A stretch of 36,674 nt of DNA from CAWBNS01 sp964445105 (GCA_964445105.1 CAYUJS010000017.1:1-36674); one strand, 5' to 3'; positions 1 to 9,169 are shown, counted from the first letter of the stretch. Notes: generated by a model from the sequence alone, not told the origin. Translations and numbers: made by a program.

Positions 1-60
1 AAAAAGTTGGTTTTCACGGGAATAAATTTTAGCTCCGAAAACTGCGGGGCTGTCCTAACC

Positions 61-1872
61 CTAAAAAGTTTGCCCGATACTGAAGTAAATTTGGAAGGCA
101 GCGTCTAGCCCTTTTCTTGGGTTAAAGGGGAAGGCCATGTCGAAGCGCAGGGGTCCGACCGCGGTGTAGTATCTGACCCCAAAGCCAGCAGATTGGAGCT
201 GTTTGGAGTTGAATTTAGGGGTCGGGGTGGCGTAGACGTTGCCGATTTCATAGAAAGCGACACCACCCCAGGTGGCGGTGATGCGCTGGCGGATTTCGAG
301 CGAACATACCAGCAGGGAGCGGCCCCCGGCGGGTTTACCATCTTCGCGCAGTGGGCTGACGGTTTCAAAGGCGTAGCCGCGCAGCGTTTGGGACGAGCCG
401 GCGTACATACGCTCAGGAGGGGGGATTGCCATCGTTGAGGCGCCAAAAATGCTTCCCCACTTGACCTTACCTGCCATGACGGTGGATTCTCTGCCTAAAG
501 GCAGGTAGAACGAGGCGTCGATGTTGGTGACGTAGTAGGAGAGGCGCGGCTCGACCCACTGAAAAGTGGGCACCACGCGCATGTTGAGCATGGCTCCGCT
601 GGTGGGGTCTAGTAGATTATCTGCGTTGCTCCAGCGCACGTGCACCGGCAGTTTGGTCAAAAAGAATCTATTATTATTATCAGATCCACTTGAAATTAGA
701 TACTTAAGCATGACACCGGCCGATGCATGCCACTGTGTATTGATGTGGCGGCTTAAGCGGTTGGTATAGATGACCGCGGTTTCATCAAAACCCTTGGTTT
801 TTTCGTGCTCTAGTTCGATGCGTGTTAAGAGGTTTTGCCCTTCACAGAGAAAATCGGGTTTACGCATCCAAATGGCCCCACATTGGAGCTGCTGCTGCAC
901 CTCGGCTTGGGTACCGAGCTGTTCGCCGATACCGCGAATGTTGTGGTGTTCCCATTCTATGATACCGCCAGCGCCCCTTTGGGTTTCGTACGTCGCGCCC
1001 AAGCCGATGCTTCGGAAGCGGTTTTCCGTTAGGCAGATTTCCATGGGAATGCGGCCGTTTTCTTCGATACCCTCTGCAACGGAGACGGTTACTGAGCGGA
1101 AAAGGGCGGTTTTCTCTAGTGCTGCGATGGTGCGGTCTACCTGATCGGGGTCGAAGGGCTGCCCTTCAGACCAGGTAATTTTTTCTCTTACAAGAGGTTC
1201 GTAGACTGTGCTAAGGCCAGAGATGGTTACAGAGCCGAAGCTGCATTCAGGGCCTGGATCGACATAGATGGTCACGTCCACTTCTTTAGTGCACTGATCG
1301 GCGATCACATCGCGACCGGTTACCTTTGCCAGAGGACGACTGCGGCTGTGGAGCAATTCCAGTAATCTTTCTTCGGCATCAAGAATTACCTTAGGATAGG
1401 CGGGGTCCCCAATGGTGATGCCTATGTCTGCCGCATCTATGGCAGAGAGGTCTACAGACGATTCAAGCAGAGGCTCGTCAACCCAAACAACTTCTGGCTC
1501 TTCCTCCTTGCGCTCGCGGCGTACCAGAAAGCTAGCGAGGGGGTAAGTGGGGCCGGTGTCTATCCTAACGGTGATAAGTATGGGAGAGCGATCCTGGCTT
1601 ATCTCGACCTCTACTTCCGATTCGAACAGGGCAAGGCTATGTAAGCCGCGTTTCAGATAAGCCAGGTCGGCTTGGGCACGGCGCTGCAAGGCACTGTAGG
1701 TGGCTGGGGGGCGGTCGCTTAAGGCAACGAGTTGCGAAACTTGTCTAAGCTGCTCGTAGATCTCTGTGTCTTTTACCCCGACAAATTCGACCTCGTAGGG
1801 TATATCTGCGTTTAGCAGGGGCCAGATGGCCAGAGCCATCGCAGTAAACTTTCCCCAGCCTGGTATTGGCAT
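61..1872 (-). CDS. Omp85-superfamily outer-membrane protein, TamA-like
   Basis: This 603-residue protein probably inserts or assembles proteins at the outer membrane. A short hydrophobic N-terminus (about residues 8-22) looks like a signal peptide. Repeated POTRA-like segments fill roughly residues 25-280; the last one carries the pattern VTISGL...V.EKITWSEGQPFDPDQ. The rest reads as a D15/Omp85 barrel, including a late LRGY motif typical of the family and a C-terminal phenylalanine. About three POTRA units and a length near 600 match TamA better than BamA, and a separate full-length BamA lies at 16066-18423. The ATG is preceded by AGGAAG. A tamB partner would lie beyond the left edge and cannot be seen. 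Family placement is good; the TamA label is an inference. Confidence 0.82.
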   Translation of the reverse strand: MPIPGWGKFTAMALAIWPLLNADIPYEVEFVGVKDTEIYEQLRQVSQLVALSDRPPATYSALQRRAQADLAYLKRGLHSLALFESEVEVEISQDRSPILITVRIDTGPTYPLASFLVRRERKEEEPEVVWVDEPLLESSVDLSAIDAADIGITIGDPAYPKVILDAEERLLELLHSRSRPLAKVTGRDVIADQCTKEVDVTIYVDPGPECSFGSVTISGLSTVYEPLVREKITWSEGQPFDPDQVDRTIAALEKTALFRSVTVSVAEGIEENGRIPMEICLTENRFRSIGLGATYETQRGAGGIIEWEHHNIRGIGEQLGTQAEVQQQLQCGAIWMRKPDFLCEGQNLLTRIELEHEKTKGFDETAVIYTNRLSRHINTQWHASAGVMLKYLISSGSDNNNRFFLTKLPVHVRWSNADNLLDPTSGAMLNMRVVPTFQWVEPRLSYYVTNIDASFYLPLGRESTVMAGKVKWGSIFGASTMAIPPPERMYAGSSQTLRGYAFETVSPLREDGKPAGGRSLLVCSLEIRQRITATWGGVAFYEIGNVYATPTPKFNSKQLQSAGFGVRYYTAVGPLRFDMAFPFNPRKGLDAAFQIYFSIGQTF

Positions 1873-2003
1873 AATTCTTCCTAAGTAAAGACAGAAGGTT
1901 TAGCACGGAAGCGGTTATTTTACTAGAAATGGGCTAGGCAACCTGCTAAACCTGATATTTTTTACTCTTTTTGGGCAGGCGGACCTCTATGAAGGATATA
2001 GCC

Positions 2004-3293
2004 ATGGTATCGCGAAATGCTGAAATCTATCAGAAGATGTGCGGGCTGATTCCTGGAGGCGTAAACTCACCTGTGAGAGCCTTCAGAGGTCTGGAACTGA
2101 CACCTGTCATCGCTGTAGAAGGCAAGGGTGGACGTCTCCTAGATGCAGACGGTAAGACTTACCTCGATCTGCTACTTTCTTGGGGTGCTCTGCCCCATGG
2201 GCATGCCCATCCTGAGATTGCGATGGCTGCTATGCGGCGCACCTGGCTGGGTTCTAGCTTCGGCTTGAGCTGCCCTTCTGAGATGAAGCTAGCTGAGAAG
2301 ATCACCTTACATATGCCATCGATGGAGCGCATCCGGTTTGTTAGCTCTGGGACCGAAGCAACGATGAGCGCTATCCGTTTGGCTAGGGGTTTTACCAAGC
2401 GCGACGTGATCGTGAAGTTTACAGGTAACTATCATGGCTCTGCCGATGCCTTGCTAGTGCAAGCTGGATCTGGGGTAGCGGCGCGCAGTCAGGGCTCTTC
2501 AGCAGGCCTGACTGCAAATACATTTGCCGACACGCTTTGCGTGCCCTTCAACGATGTGGCAGCAGTGCGCAAGCTTTTACGCCAGAAGGGCGAATCGATA
2601 GCCGCTGTCATCGTGGAGCCAATCGCCGCCAACATGGGTGTGGTGCCTGGGACCTCTGAATTTTTGCAGGTATTGCGCGAGGAAACGGAAAGAGCTGGTG
2701 TGCTCTTGATTTTTGATGAGGTAGTTACAGGCTTTCGTGTGGGATTAGGCGGCGCGCAGGGATTATACCAAATTGTGCCGGACTTAACTTGTCTGGGGAA
2801 GATAATAGGTGGGGGATTTCCGGCGGCCGCGTTTGGAGGACGGCGTGAGATCATGGAAGCGTTGGCCCCTTTGGGACCTGTCTACCAGGGTGGTACGCTT
2901 TCGGGCAACCCGGTGGCGATGGAGGCCGGACTGAAGGCGATCGAGTTGCTAGAGAAACCAGGGGTTTTCGCAGAGCTTCAGCGCAAAGCAGACATCATTA
3001 CTTTACCTGTGCGTGAGCGACTCTGCAAACGGCGAGTGCCGGGGTGCCTGCAGCAGGTAGGCTCCATGTTTACGCTTTTTCTTGGCAGAGAGAGCGTTAA
3101 TTCCATGGAAGAGGCTAAGGCATGCGATCCCCAGCTTTTTAAAGAGCTAGTGCATCATCTTCTACAACACGCAATTCTTATCCCGCCGCTACAAGTGGAG
3201 GCGTGGTTTGTGTGCACTGCCCACAAGGATGAAGATTTACAGATGGCTCGCGACGCTATACTTGCCTTTATCGATCTTGTGGCTGCTTCATAA
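2004..3293 (+). CDS. hemL: Glutamate-1-semialdehyde 2,1-aminomutase
   Basis: HemL converts glutamate-1-semialdehyde to 5-aminolevulinate, the last step of the C5 route into tetrapyrroles, with PLP as cofactor in the cytosol. The protein shows LIPGGVNSPVRAF near the N-terminus, SSGTEATMSAIRLAR, FTGNYHGSAD, IFDEVVTGFR and LGKIIGGGFP. The PLP lysine is about residue 266. The length of 429 residues is normal. The frame stays open upstream to TTG 1971 and ATG 1989, but ATG 2004 has AAGGA seven bases before it and gives the usual N-terminus, so I chose it. It diverges from the Omp85 gene to its left. Identity is secure. Confidence 0.97.
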   Translation: MVSRNAEIYQKMCGLIPGGVNSPVRAFRGLELTPVIAVEGKGGRLLDADGKTYLDLLLSWGALPHGHAHPEIAMAAMRRTWLGSSFGLSCPSEMKLAEKITLHMPSMERIRFVSSGTEATMSAIRLARGFTKRDVIVKFTGNYHGSADALLVQAGSGVAARSQGSSAGLTANTFADTLCVPFNDVAAVRKLLRQKGESIAAVIVEPIAANMGVVPGTSEFLQVLREETERAGVLLIFDEVVTGFRVGLGGAQGLYQIVPDLTCLGKIIGGGFPAAAFGGRREIMEALAPLGPVYQGGTLSGNPVAMEAGLKAIELLEKPGVFAELQRKADIITLPVRERLCKRRVPGCLQQVGSMFTLFLGRESVNSMEEAKACDPQLFKELVHHLLQHAILIPPLQVEAWFVCTAHKDEDLQMARDAILAFIDLVAAS

Positions 3294-3333
3294 CTCTTGT
3301 TATTTTGCGGGTGCGCGCTTACAATCCGGAGTT

Positions 3334-4911
3334 ATGAGCAAACTTATACAATTCATAAAATATTTTCTTCTTCTGTTCTTGATTTATGGGCGTTTGGAAG
3401 CGGTAAACACGCTTCAAGAGCATTTAAAAGCGCATATTCGCTGGCCTATTGAAGGAACCTCCGCGGTGGGGCATATCGCCATTAATGATCGAGCGGCCTC
3501 TATCGATCAGTCGACTTGGCTTTATGTAAAATCAGCTTTGGACCATTATAAAAATACAAAGCCGTTGTTTATTATTCTCGAATTGAATACGCCTGGCGGT
3601 GCGGTCTATTCCGCTCAGCTTATCTCAGATGCTTTGCATGAGATCGACATCCAGCATGGCATCCCTGTGGTGGCGTATATCGACGATTGGGCCATGTCTG
3701 CGGGAGCGATGATTGCCTATTCCTGCCGCTTTATTGCCGTTGCTAAAGATGCCAGCATGGGGGCAGCTGAACCAGTACTGCAGGGTCCAAAGGGCGTAGA
3801 GACCGCTTCTGAGAAAATTAACTCAGCCGTTCGCGCTGATTTTCGCAGTCGCGCAGCCTACTATGACCGCAACCCGTTAATTGCAGAGGGGATGGTCGAT
3901 AAAGAGCTGGTTTTGGTCGTACGCGATGGCAGCGTCAAGAAGCTGGGTACAGATGAGGAAATCTTGCCGTCAGACAAGGTGCTAAGTCGCCGGGGGAAGC
4001 TACTGACGCTCGATGCTCAGCAGCTGATGGAGTTAGGTGTGGCAGACATACTGTTACCACCTGCCGCCTTGCCGGCGCTGACGGCGGAAGAGAAAAGTAC
4101 GAGCGCTTGGGCTGCCACCAAAGAGGCTCTTTTTCAAGATCCTTTCTTCCAAGCGCACGCCACAAATACGACGATCCATGGCTACCAAATGGACTGGCGC
4201 ATGCGTTTTTTGGCTTGGATTGCCACACCAGCTATCTCTTCCCTGATTTTGATGGGGCTGGTGATCGGCATCTATATGGAGATGAGCCATCCCGGACTTG
4301 GCGTGCCAGCTACTGTAGCGCTACTTTGCCTGGTCTTGATCGTTATCTCCAGCTACGCCTTCGAGGCTGCCGGTTGGTTGGAAATTATTTTGCTTTTCGT
4401 CGGGCTCGTATTAGTTTTGCTGGAGTTTTTTATTTTGCCGGGCTTTGGTGTCCCGGGAGTACTTGGCGTACTGATGGCTGTCGCTGGTTTATTTTTATTG
4501 ATGCTTCCAGGGATCGGTTCCGTGAGTTTTGATACCGAGTCTCACACTTGGAACGCTGCAGGGCAGGTATTTATGGAGCGGTTGAGTTGGTTTTCAGCTA
4601 GTTTGTTTTTGGCGTTGCTGCTCATGGCCCTGCTCGGAAAGTACGTCTTACCGCGCTTTGGCGTATATAGCAGGTTGGTTTTGCAGGGAGAACAGGATTC
4701 ATCTCAGGGATTTGTGGCCTCAAATTTTACCAAAGAGGCGATCGGCAAACCAGGTGTGGCCCTCACCGATTTAAAACCGTCGGGGTACGCTTTGATTGAG
4801 GGAACACGCTTTCAGGTGCTTTCTGAATCGGGCTACCTGACAGCAGGTACGGAAATTTTTGTGATTCGTGGCCAAGGCGCGCATCTTGTCGTTCAACCAA
4901 AGGAAACTTGA
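3334..4911 (+). CDS. NfeD-family membrane-bound serine protease (ClpP-class)
   Basis: This long-form NfeD (525 residues from ATG 3334) is a membrane serine protease usually encoded beside a stomatin or flotillin gene, as here. It has a signal sequence at residues 4-23. The ClpP-like domain contains LELNTPGGAV and the nucleophile in AMSAGAM (Ser122); Lys161 lies at about the spacing of the known Ser/Lys dyad of archaeal NfeD (Ser97/Lys138). Several transmembrane helices occupy about residues 290-400, and a C-terminal OB-like NfeD domain includes GYALIEGTRF. The frame extends upstream into hemL, but ATG 3334 follows GGAG and starts directly with the signal peptide. The stop codon is three bases before floA. 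Confidence 0.92.
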   Translation: MSKLIQFIKYFLLLFLIYGRLEAVNTLQEHLKAHIRWPIEGTSAVGHIAINDRAASIDQSTWLYVKSALDHYKNTKPLFIILELNTPGGAVYSAQLISDALHEIDIQHGIPVVAYIDDWAMSAGAMIAYSCRFIAVAKDASMGAAEPVLQGPKGVETASEKINSAVRADFRSRAAYYDRNPLIAEGMVDKELVLVVRDGSVKKLGTDEEILPSDKVLSRRGKLLTLDAQQLMELGVADILLPPAALPALTAEEKSTSAWAATKEALFQDPFFQAHATNTTIHGYQMDWRMRFLAWIATPAISSLILMGLVIGIYMEMSHPGLGVPATVALLCLVLIVISSYAFEAAGWLEIILLFVGLVLVLLEFFILPGFGVPGVLGVLMAVAGLFLLMLPGIGSVSFDTESHTWNAAGQVFMERLSWFSASLFLALLLMALLGKYVLPRFGVYSRLVLQGEQDSSQGFVASNFTKEAIGKPGVALTDLKPSGYALIEGTRFQVLSESGYLTAGTEIFVIRGQGAHLVVQPKET

Positions 4912-4914
4912 GCA

Positions 4915-5961
4915 ATGACTATTTTTTTGTTAGCCGCCGAGAGCGGTTATGAGTTCTATGCGTTAGCGATTTTTCTTGCCATCGTTTCATTGCTCATTCT
5001 CAGCGTGATGGGTAAATTTATCGGCCTCTGGTTTCAGGCATTTGTCTCTGGCACGCCGATTTCGCTATTTAATATCATTGGCATGAGCCTGCGTAAGATC
5101 CCACCGCGCGAGATTGTGAACGCGCGCATTATCTCTTATAAAGCGGGTTTGAAAGACATCAGCGTTTCTGATTTGGAGACGCACTTTTTGGCCGGTGGTC
5201 ATATTCGCCCTGTAGTGGAAGCAATGATTGCCGCCGATAAGGCGAACATTCCCATCACCTGGCGCCAAGCCACCGCAATCGACTTAGCGGGACGCGATCT
5301 GAAGGACGCAGTAGCGACATCAGTCTACCCCAAAGTCATCGACTGTCCCTCGCCCAATTTCAACGACTACATCGTCGCTGTGGCTAAAGATGGCGTGCAG
5401 CTGCTGTGTCGCGCCCGCGTTACGGTGAGGACGAACATCTCTCAGTTAGTGGGAGGTGCCACCGAAGAGACCATCATCGCCCGAGTGGGCGAGGGTATTG
5501 TAAGCGCCATCGGCAGCTCGAACACGCACCTGGATGTGCTTGAGTCTCCTCAGCGCATCTCTAAGCTAGTTTTAGAAAAAGGGCTCGATGCCTCGACAGC
5601 CTTTGAAATCCTATCTATCGATATTGCAGACATTAATCTTGGCGAAAACATAGGTGCTCGTCTACAGGCCGACCGCGCCGAATCGCTCAAACGCGTTGCG
5701 CAAGCCAAGGCAGAAGAGCGCCGTACTATGGCCGTGGCCCTGGAGCAGGAAAATATCGCCAAAGTCAAAGAGATGGAAGCTAAGCTAATGGAAGCGCGCG
5801 CGTTGGTGCCTCAGGCTATGGCTAAAGCCTTCGAAATGGGAAAACTGGGTATCATGGACTACGAACGCATCCAAAACATCCAGGCTGACACCGAGATGCG
5901 CCACAGCATCGCGCGCGAAGGTCGCGGCGATAAGAAAGCCGGGCCTGAGATCGGAGGATAG
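4915..5961 (+). CDS. floA: Flotillin-like protein FloA
   Basis: FloA scaffolds flotillin-rich membrane microdomains. The 348-residue protein has one N-terminal hydrophobic segment (about 15-42), a central SPFH/band-7-like region with KIPPREIVNARI and the family-typical GGHIRPVVEAMIAADKA, and an Ala/Glu/Lys-rich coiled coil at about 235-310. The length is close to the usual 330. It follows the NfeD gene by three bases, with AAGGA inside the NfeD 3' end as its probable ribosome binding site. The NfeD-flotillin pair is a recognised conserved association, suggesting that NfeD processes or regulates the flotillin. Confidence 0.93.
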   Translation: MTIFLLAAESGYEFYALAIFLAIVSLLILSVMGKFIGLWFQAFVSGTPISLFNIIGMSLRKIPPREIVNARIISYKAGLKDISVSDLETHFLAGGHIRPVVEAMIAADKANIPITWRQATAIDLAGRDLKDAVATSVYPKVIDCPSPNFNDYIVAVAKDGVQLLCRARVTVRTNISQLVGGATEETIIARVGEGIVSAIGSSNTHLDVLESPQRISKLVLEKGLDASTAFEILSIDIADINLGENIGARLQADRAESLKRVAQAKAEERRTMAVALEQENIAKVKEMEAKLMEARALVPQAMAKAFEMGKLGIMDYERIQNIQADTEMRHSIAREGRGDKKAGPEIGG

Positions 5962-5966
5962 TTTCT

Positions 5967-6581
5967 TTGAGTCTCACCGACCTTATCACCTATGGCGCAG
6001 CGGTTCTTTACCTGTTTTTGGCTTGGAGCGGACGCCGCCAGCGCCCTCAAAGTCAGGCTGACTTTCGCTTGCCGGGCCCAAGACAGGAACAAGAGCTCAG
6101 TCTAGAGAAGCTCCAAGCGTGGCGACGGTCGCTAGGCATTTCCGGCCCAGCAGAAAAACATACTCAGCGCCATGCGCCGGCTCCCGTAGTTCAGCCTGCC
6201 GCTAAAACTGGATCGGTTCTGCGCATTCAGCATCCAAAAGCTAAAGTGCATCGCCGCACCATGCCGCACAATTTCCGCTTTCAAGCCACGCTAGATAAGT
6301 ATCGCCGAGCCACCAATATCGATACGCGCGATTTCAGCTCGCGCATCGAAGGGCGCAAAGCACCGACGAGCCACCTTGTGTCGGCGCAGCTAAAAGATGA
6401 CGCGCCCGCGGATGCTTATTGCCTCGATAAGGTTGAGGAAAAATCGCTCGGTTGGCAGACGCTCCAGCAAGTAGGATATAAGAAAAATTTAATTATCATT
6501 AACGAGCTCTTGGGTAAGCCAAGGGCCTATTTAGCCCCCACGCGCCTGCCAGGACACTGGTGGGAAAGCCAGTTGCGATGA
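5967..6581 (+). CDS. Hypothetical basic protein with an N-terminal membrane anchor
   Basis: I do not recognise this 204-residue protein. It starts at TTG 5967, with GGAGGA eight bases upstream inside the end of floA, which is why I accept the rare start. A hydrophobic stretch at about residues 6-19 is followed by a basic region rich in Arg, Gln, Pro and His, so a single-pass anchor with a cytoplasmic basic tail is likely. The C-terminal 40 residues look folded (GWQTLQQVGYKKNLIIINEL, then LPGHWWESQLR). It sits five bases after floA and overlaps yggS by ATGA. The context suggests a partner of the flotillin/NfeD unit, which is inference only. Confidence 0.72.
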   Translation: MSLTDLITYGAAVLYLFLAWSGRRQRPQSQADFRLPGPRQEQELSLEKLQAWRRSLGISGPAEKHTQRHAPAPVVQPAAKTGSVLRIQHPKAKVHRRTMPHNFRFQATLDKYRRATNIDTRDFSSRIEGRKAPTSHLVSAQLKDDAPADAYCLDKVEEKSLGWQTLQQVGYKKNLIIINELLGKPRAYLAPTRLPGHWWESQLR

Positions 6582-7237
6582 CCCCGGGTCAGCGCTATTT
6601 GGCCCTGCAGGAAGAGATTGTTGCGCTGGCGCGCCGTCATGGGCGCGATCCGGCGGAAATCTCCCTGCTAGCGGTTTCTAAGGGCTATTCGTGGCCGCAG
6701 GTCGAGGCTAGTTATCAGGTCGGCGCTCGTGATTTTGGCGAAAGCCGCTTGCAAGAGGCAACGGTAAAAATAAGCGCTGCCCCGCAAGACATTCGGTGGC
6801 ACCTGGTGGGCACTTTACAACGTAAAAAAGTGCCAAAGGCCGTGGGGATGTTTTCTTTGATTCATTCTGTAGACACGCCAGAGCTCGCTCATAAAATTGC
6901 CCTGGCGGCAGAAGAGCGTGATACGCCCCAGTCGATTCTGCTGCAGGTGAACACTTCGGGTGAAGAGAGCAAACAGGGCCTTAGCCCAGATGCTTGGCGA
7001 AAAGAAGTTGCAAGTGTGCTGGAAAATAGCTTTTTGCGGGTTGAGGGGCTGATGACTATGGCGCCTTTAACCGAAGACGAAACCGTGATTAGGCGCTGTT
7101 TTTCGCAGTTGCGCGACTTTCGCGACGAGCTTGGACTTGGGCACCTGTCCATGGGTATGAGCCAAGATTACCGGCTGGCTATCGCCGAAGGCGCCACTAT
7201 TATTCGCATTGGTACAGCGCTATTCGGGGGGCCTTAA
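6578..7237 (+). CDS. yggS: YggS/PROSC-family PLP homeostasis protein
   Basis: This protein binds pyridoxal 5'-phosphate and buffers it in the cytosol; no catalytic reaction is established for the family. LLAVSKG places the PLP lysine at residue 35. Other family motifs are FGESRLQEA, WHLVGTLQRKK, LLQVNTSGEESKQG, GLMTMAP and the closing MGMSQDYRLAIAEGAT with IRIGTALFG. The length of 219 residues is standard. ATG 6578 overlaps the previous stop as ATGA and is preferred over an upstream in-frame GTG at 6560. Its stop overlaps the stop of the convergent minus-strand gene by three bases (TTAA), so the two genes have no spacer. Confidence 0.95.
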   Translation: MTPGQRYLALQEEIVALARRHGRDPAEISLLAVSKGYSWPQVEASYQVGARDFGESRLQEATVKISAAPQDIRWHLVGTLQRKKVPKAVGMFSLIHSVDTPELAHKIALAAEERDTPQSILLQVNTSGEESKQGLSPDAWRKEVASVLENSFLRVEGLMTMAPLTEDETVIRRCFSQLRDFRDELGLGHLSMGMSQDYRLAIAEGATIIRIGTALFGGP

Positions 7238-7872
7238 GCCCTTGTGCTAAGGCGCTCTAGAAGCTCGCCGGCCCTCTCTTTCAGGTTCTGTGAGGGAGCA
7301 ATGACGCCATCCACATCGCCAAACAAGCTGTTGAGTATTTGAAAATCTGTCGTCGGCCGGGGTGTCGCGTCCATGCGGAAGGTGTGTATCCATTGGCGTT
7401 GAAATTCTTCGTCCGACAGGCTGCCTTCGAGATATTGCTTGAGCAAAGTCATGTAGGGACTCACGTCCGAGCGACTCTTGCAACTGTTGTGTCCGCACCC
7501 ACATTTTTTTCCTAAAGCTTGGATAGGCCCCAAATGCTGTAGCAGGGCTGCAGTCAACACTTCACGAGTAATACTCCAATTATTTACCTCGTAGACGGCT
7601 TTGCCATCCACGAAAAGAATAAATTGTGGGGAGTGGTGCACGATGCCTGTGATTTCCGCGATGTGGTTGGAGACCGGACGGCTTTCAATCACGCGCACAA
7701 AGCCCATGGAAATTCCTTCACGCGGGGTCAAGACCTCTTCCACATAACCAAAGGTCTGCATTGTCTTGTGGCAAGAGCCTGCTTTAAAGATTACGCTTGT
7801 GGGGAAACGATCTAGGAACTCCTGTACTTCTTCCACTTTCACTAACTCATATGTGCGTTCATGCAAACCCAT
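7234..7872 (-). CDS. Bacilliredoxin (YtxJ/BrxC)-like protein with an extra C-terminal domain
   Basis: Residues 1-110 of this 212-residue protein resemble the thioredoxin-fold YtxJ/BrxC family, monothiol proteins that remove low-molecular-weight thiols from proteins. FKAGSCHKT carries the candidate active cysteine (Cys34), and SPQFILFVDG fits the cis-proline strand. A linker with GKKCGCGHNSCKS (Cys124, Cys126, Cys131) follows. The last ~75 residues (YMTLLKQYLEGSLSDEEFQ, then a LFGDVDG motif) resemble small helical colicin-D-immunity-like domains; this second assignment is weak. ATG 7872 has GAGGAG six bases upstream; a longer frame would run into the symporter gene. The spacing of 16 bases suggests cotranscription with the symporter. 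Confidence 0.78.
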   Translation of the reverse strand: MGLHERTYELVKVEEVQEFLDRFPTSVIFKAGSCHKTMQTFGYVEEVLTPREGISMGFVRVIESRPVSNHIAEITGIVHHSPQFILFVDGKAVYEVNNWSITREVLTAALLQHLGPIQALGKKCGCGHNSCKSRSDVSPYMTLLKQYLEGSLSDEEFQRQWIHTFRMDATPRPTTDFQILNSLFGDVDGVIAPSQNLKERAGELLERLSTRA

Positions 7873-7888
7873 GGGTATCTCCTCAACG

Positions 7889-9139
7889 TTAAGACAATTC
7901 TTTCGCAAACTTTTTCTGCTCGGCAGTAACTTCTTTGTCGACAACAGCGGTCACGCACGAGTCTGACCAGACGTTGATCGCGCTCTCCAACATATCGATG
8001 AACGAGTAAAAAGGCAGGATAACTCCTAAAATATGTAGCGGTACATCCATGGCCACTAAAAAGGCCGTGGACATGAAGTAACAGCCCATCGGCACACCTG
8101 CGTTTCCGATGGCTGCAATTGTGGCAATTAGCACCCAAACAATCATCTCCGCAAAGGAGAACTGCATTCCATTGATCATCGCCACAAATAGCACAGTCGT
8201 TAAAATAAAGGCGGCGCAGCCGTTCATGTTAATGGTCGTGCATAGGGGCAAGCTAAAGTTAGCGATCTTTGGCGAGATGCCTGCCTTATCCTGTGCGCAA
8301 CGAATAGCCATTGGCAGCGCGCCGCTCGAAGATTTGGCAAAAAAAGCTACAGAAAGCGCTGGAAACATCGCTTGCGCCATTTTCATGGGTGAAATGCCTT
8401 TGGCCTTCAGAAACAAAGGGAGCACCACCAAAGCCTGGATTAGATTAGCTGCCAAAACAACCAGCAGGTAAAAAGCTAAGCTTTTATAGGGCAGCCCCTC
8501 TTGCAGATCCTTGACAAAAAGCACCACAAACGCCCAGATGGCTATCGGCATCAGTGCAATCACCCCCGATGTCATCTTCATCACGGCGGCGTAGAGCGCC
8601 GAAAACAGTCCATGGAGCGTTTTACGCGTATCCTCGGCCAACGAGATCGTGGCAAAGCTCAGAATGATCGCGATGAATAGTACGCCCACCACATTGTTGT
8701 TTAGGAAGGGCTCGATGATATTTGCGGGAACCATTTGTATGAAGTACTTAATGTAGTCTGGTCGCGCTATCACTTGCTCCACTGTTTTGCTATCGCCGCC
8801 GGTATAAGCGCTCACAGGATCGATCAATAGAAAAAGCGTGAGGGCTGTCGTTGCTGCGATGATCGTTGTAAAGATGGTGTACTTCAGCACCCGCAAGCCC
8901 AGTACGTGTAGTTCGCGCATGCTTTCCATGCCCGAAGCTGTCGACACGATCGAAAGGAAAATGATGGGTAGGCTAACCAGCTTTAGTAGATTTATAAACA
9001 GATCTGAAATAACAGATGCGATAGCGATAATCCACGGAATATTGAGTGCGCCCATAGACAAGCCTAAACAGACGGCTAAGCTCATATATAAGGTTGCTCT
9101 GTGTGTCGCACAGCAAGATGTATGCTTCCGGTTAATCAC
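7889..9139 (-). CDS. Sodium/proton-dicarboxylate (glutamate/neutral amino acid) symporter, DAACS family
   Basis: This 416-residue inner-membrane carrier belongs to the GltP/GltT/DctA family. It has many hydrophobic helices and the family's hairpin motifs: SSSGALPMA (hairpin 1; the usual form is SSSATLP), CTTINMNGCAAF for the NMDGT substrate motif, and GNAGVPMGC near hairpin 2. The exact substrate cannot be read; C. trachomatis has a related gene (CT230). The frame extends to TTG 9181, but that codon lies inside the predicted promoter (9170-9198). I therefore use GTG 9139, which has TTGGAG eight bases upstream and leaves a leader of about 24 bases. It is probably cotranscribed with the bacilliredoxin-like gene. 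Confidence 0.9.
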   Translation of the reverse strand: MINRKHTSCCATHRATLYMSLAVCLGLSMGALNIPWIIAIASVISDLFINLLKLVSLPIIFLSIVSTASGMESMRELHVLGLRVLKYTIFTTIIAATTALTLFLLIDPVSAYTGGDSKTVEQVIARPDYIKYFIQMVPANIIEPFLNNNVVGVLFIAIILSFATISLAEDTRKTLHGLFSALYAAVMKMTSGVIALMPIAIWAFVVLFVKDLQEGLPYKSLAFYLLVVLAANLIQALVVLPLFLKAKGISPMKMAQAMFPALSVAFFAKSSSGALPMAIRCAQDKAGISPKIANFSLPLCTTINMNGCAAFILTTVLFVAMINGMQFSFAEMIVWVLIATIAAIGNAGVPMGCYFMSTAFLVAMDVPLHILGVILPFYSFIDMLESAINVWSDSCVTAVVDKEVTAEQKKFAKELS

Positions 9140-9169
9140 ACCCAAAACTCCAAGGAATAAAAAGTGCCC

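Noticed and set aside
7873..7944. Longer start for the bacilliredoxin-like protein at 7944
   Set aside because: It would overlap the end of the symporter gene by 56 bases and ignores the GAGGAG directly before ATG 7872.
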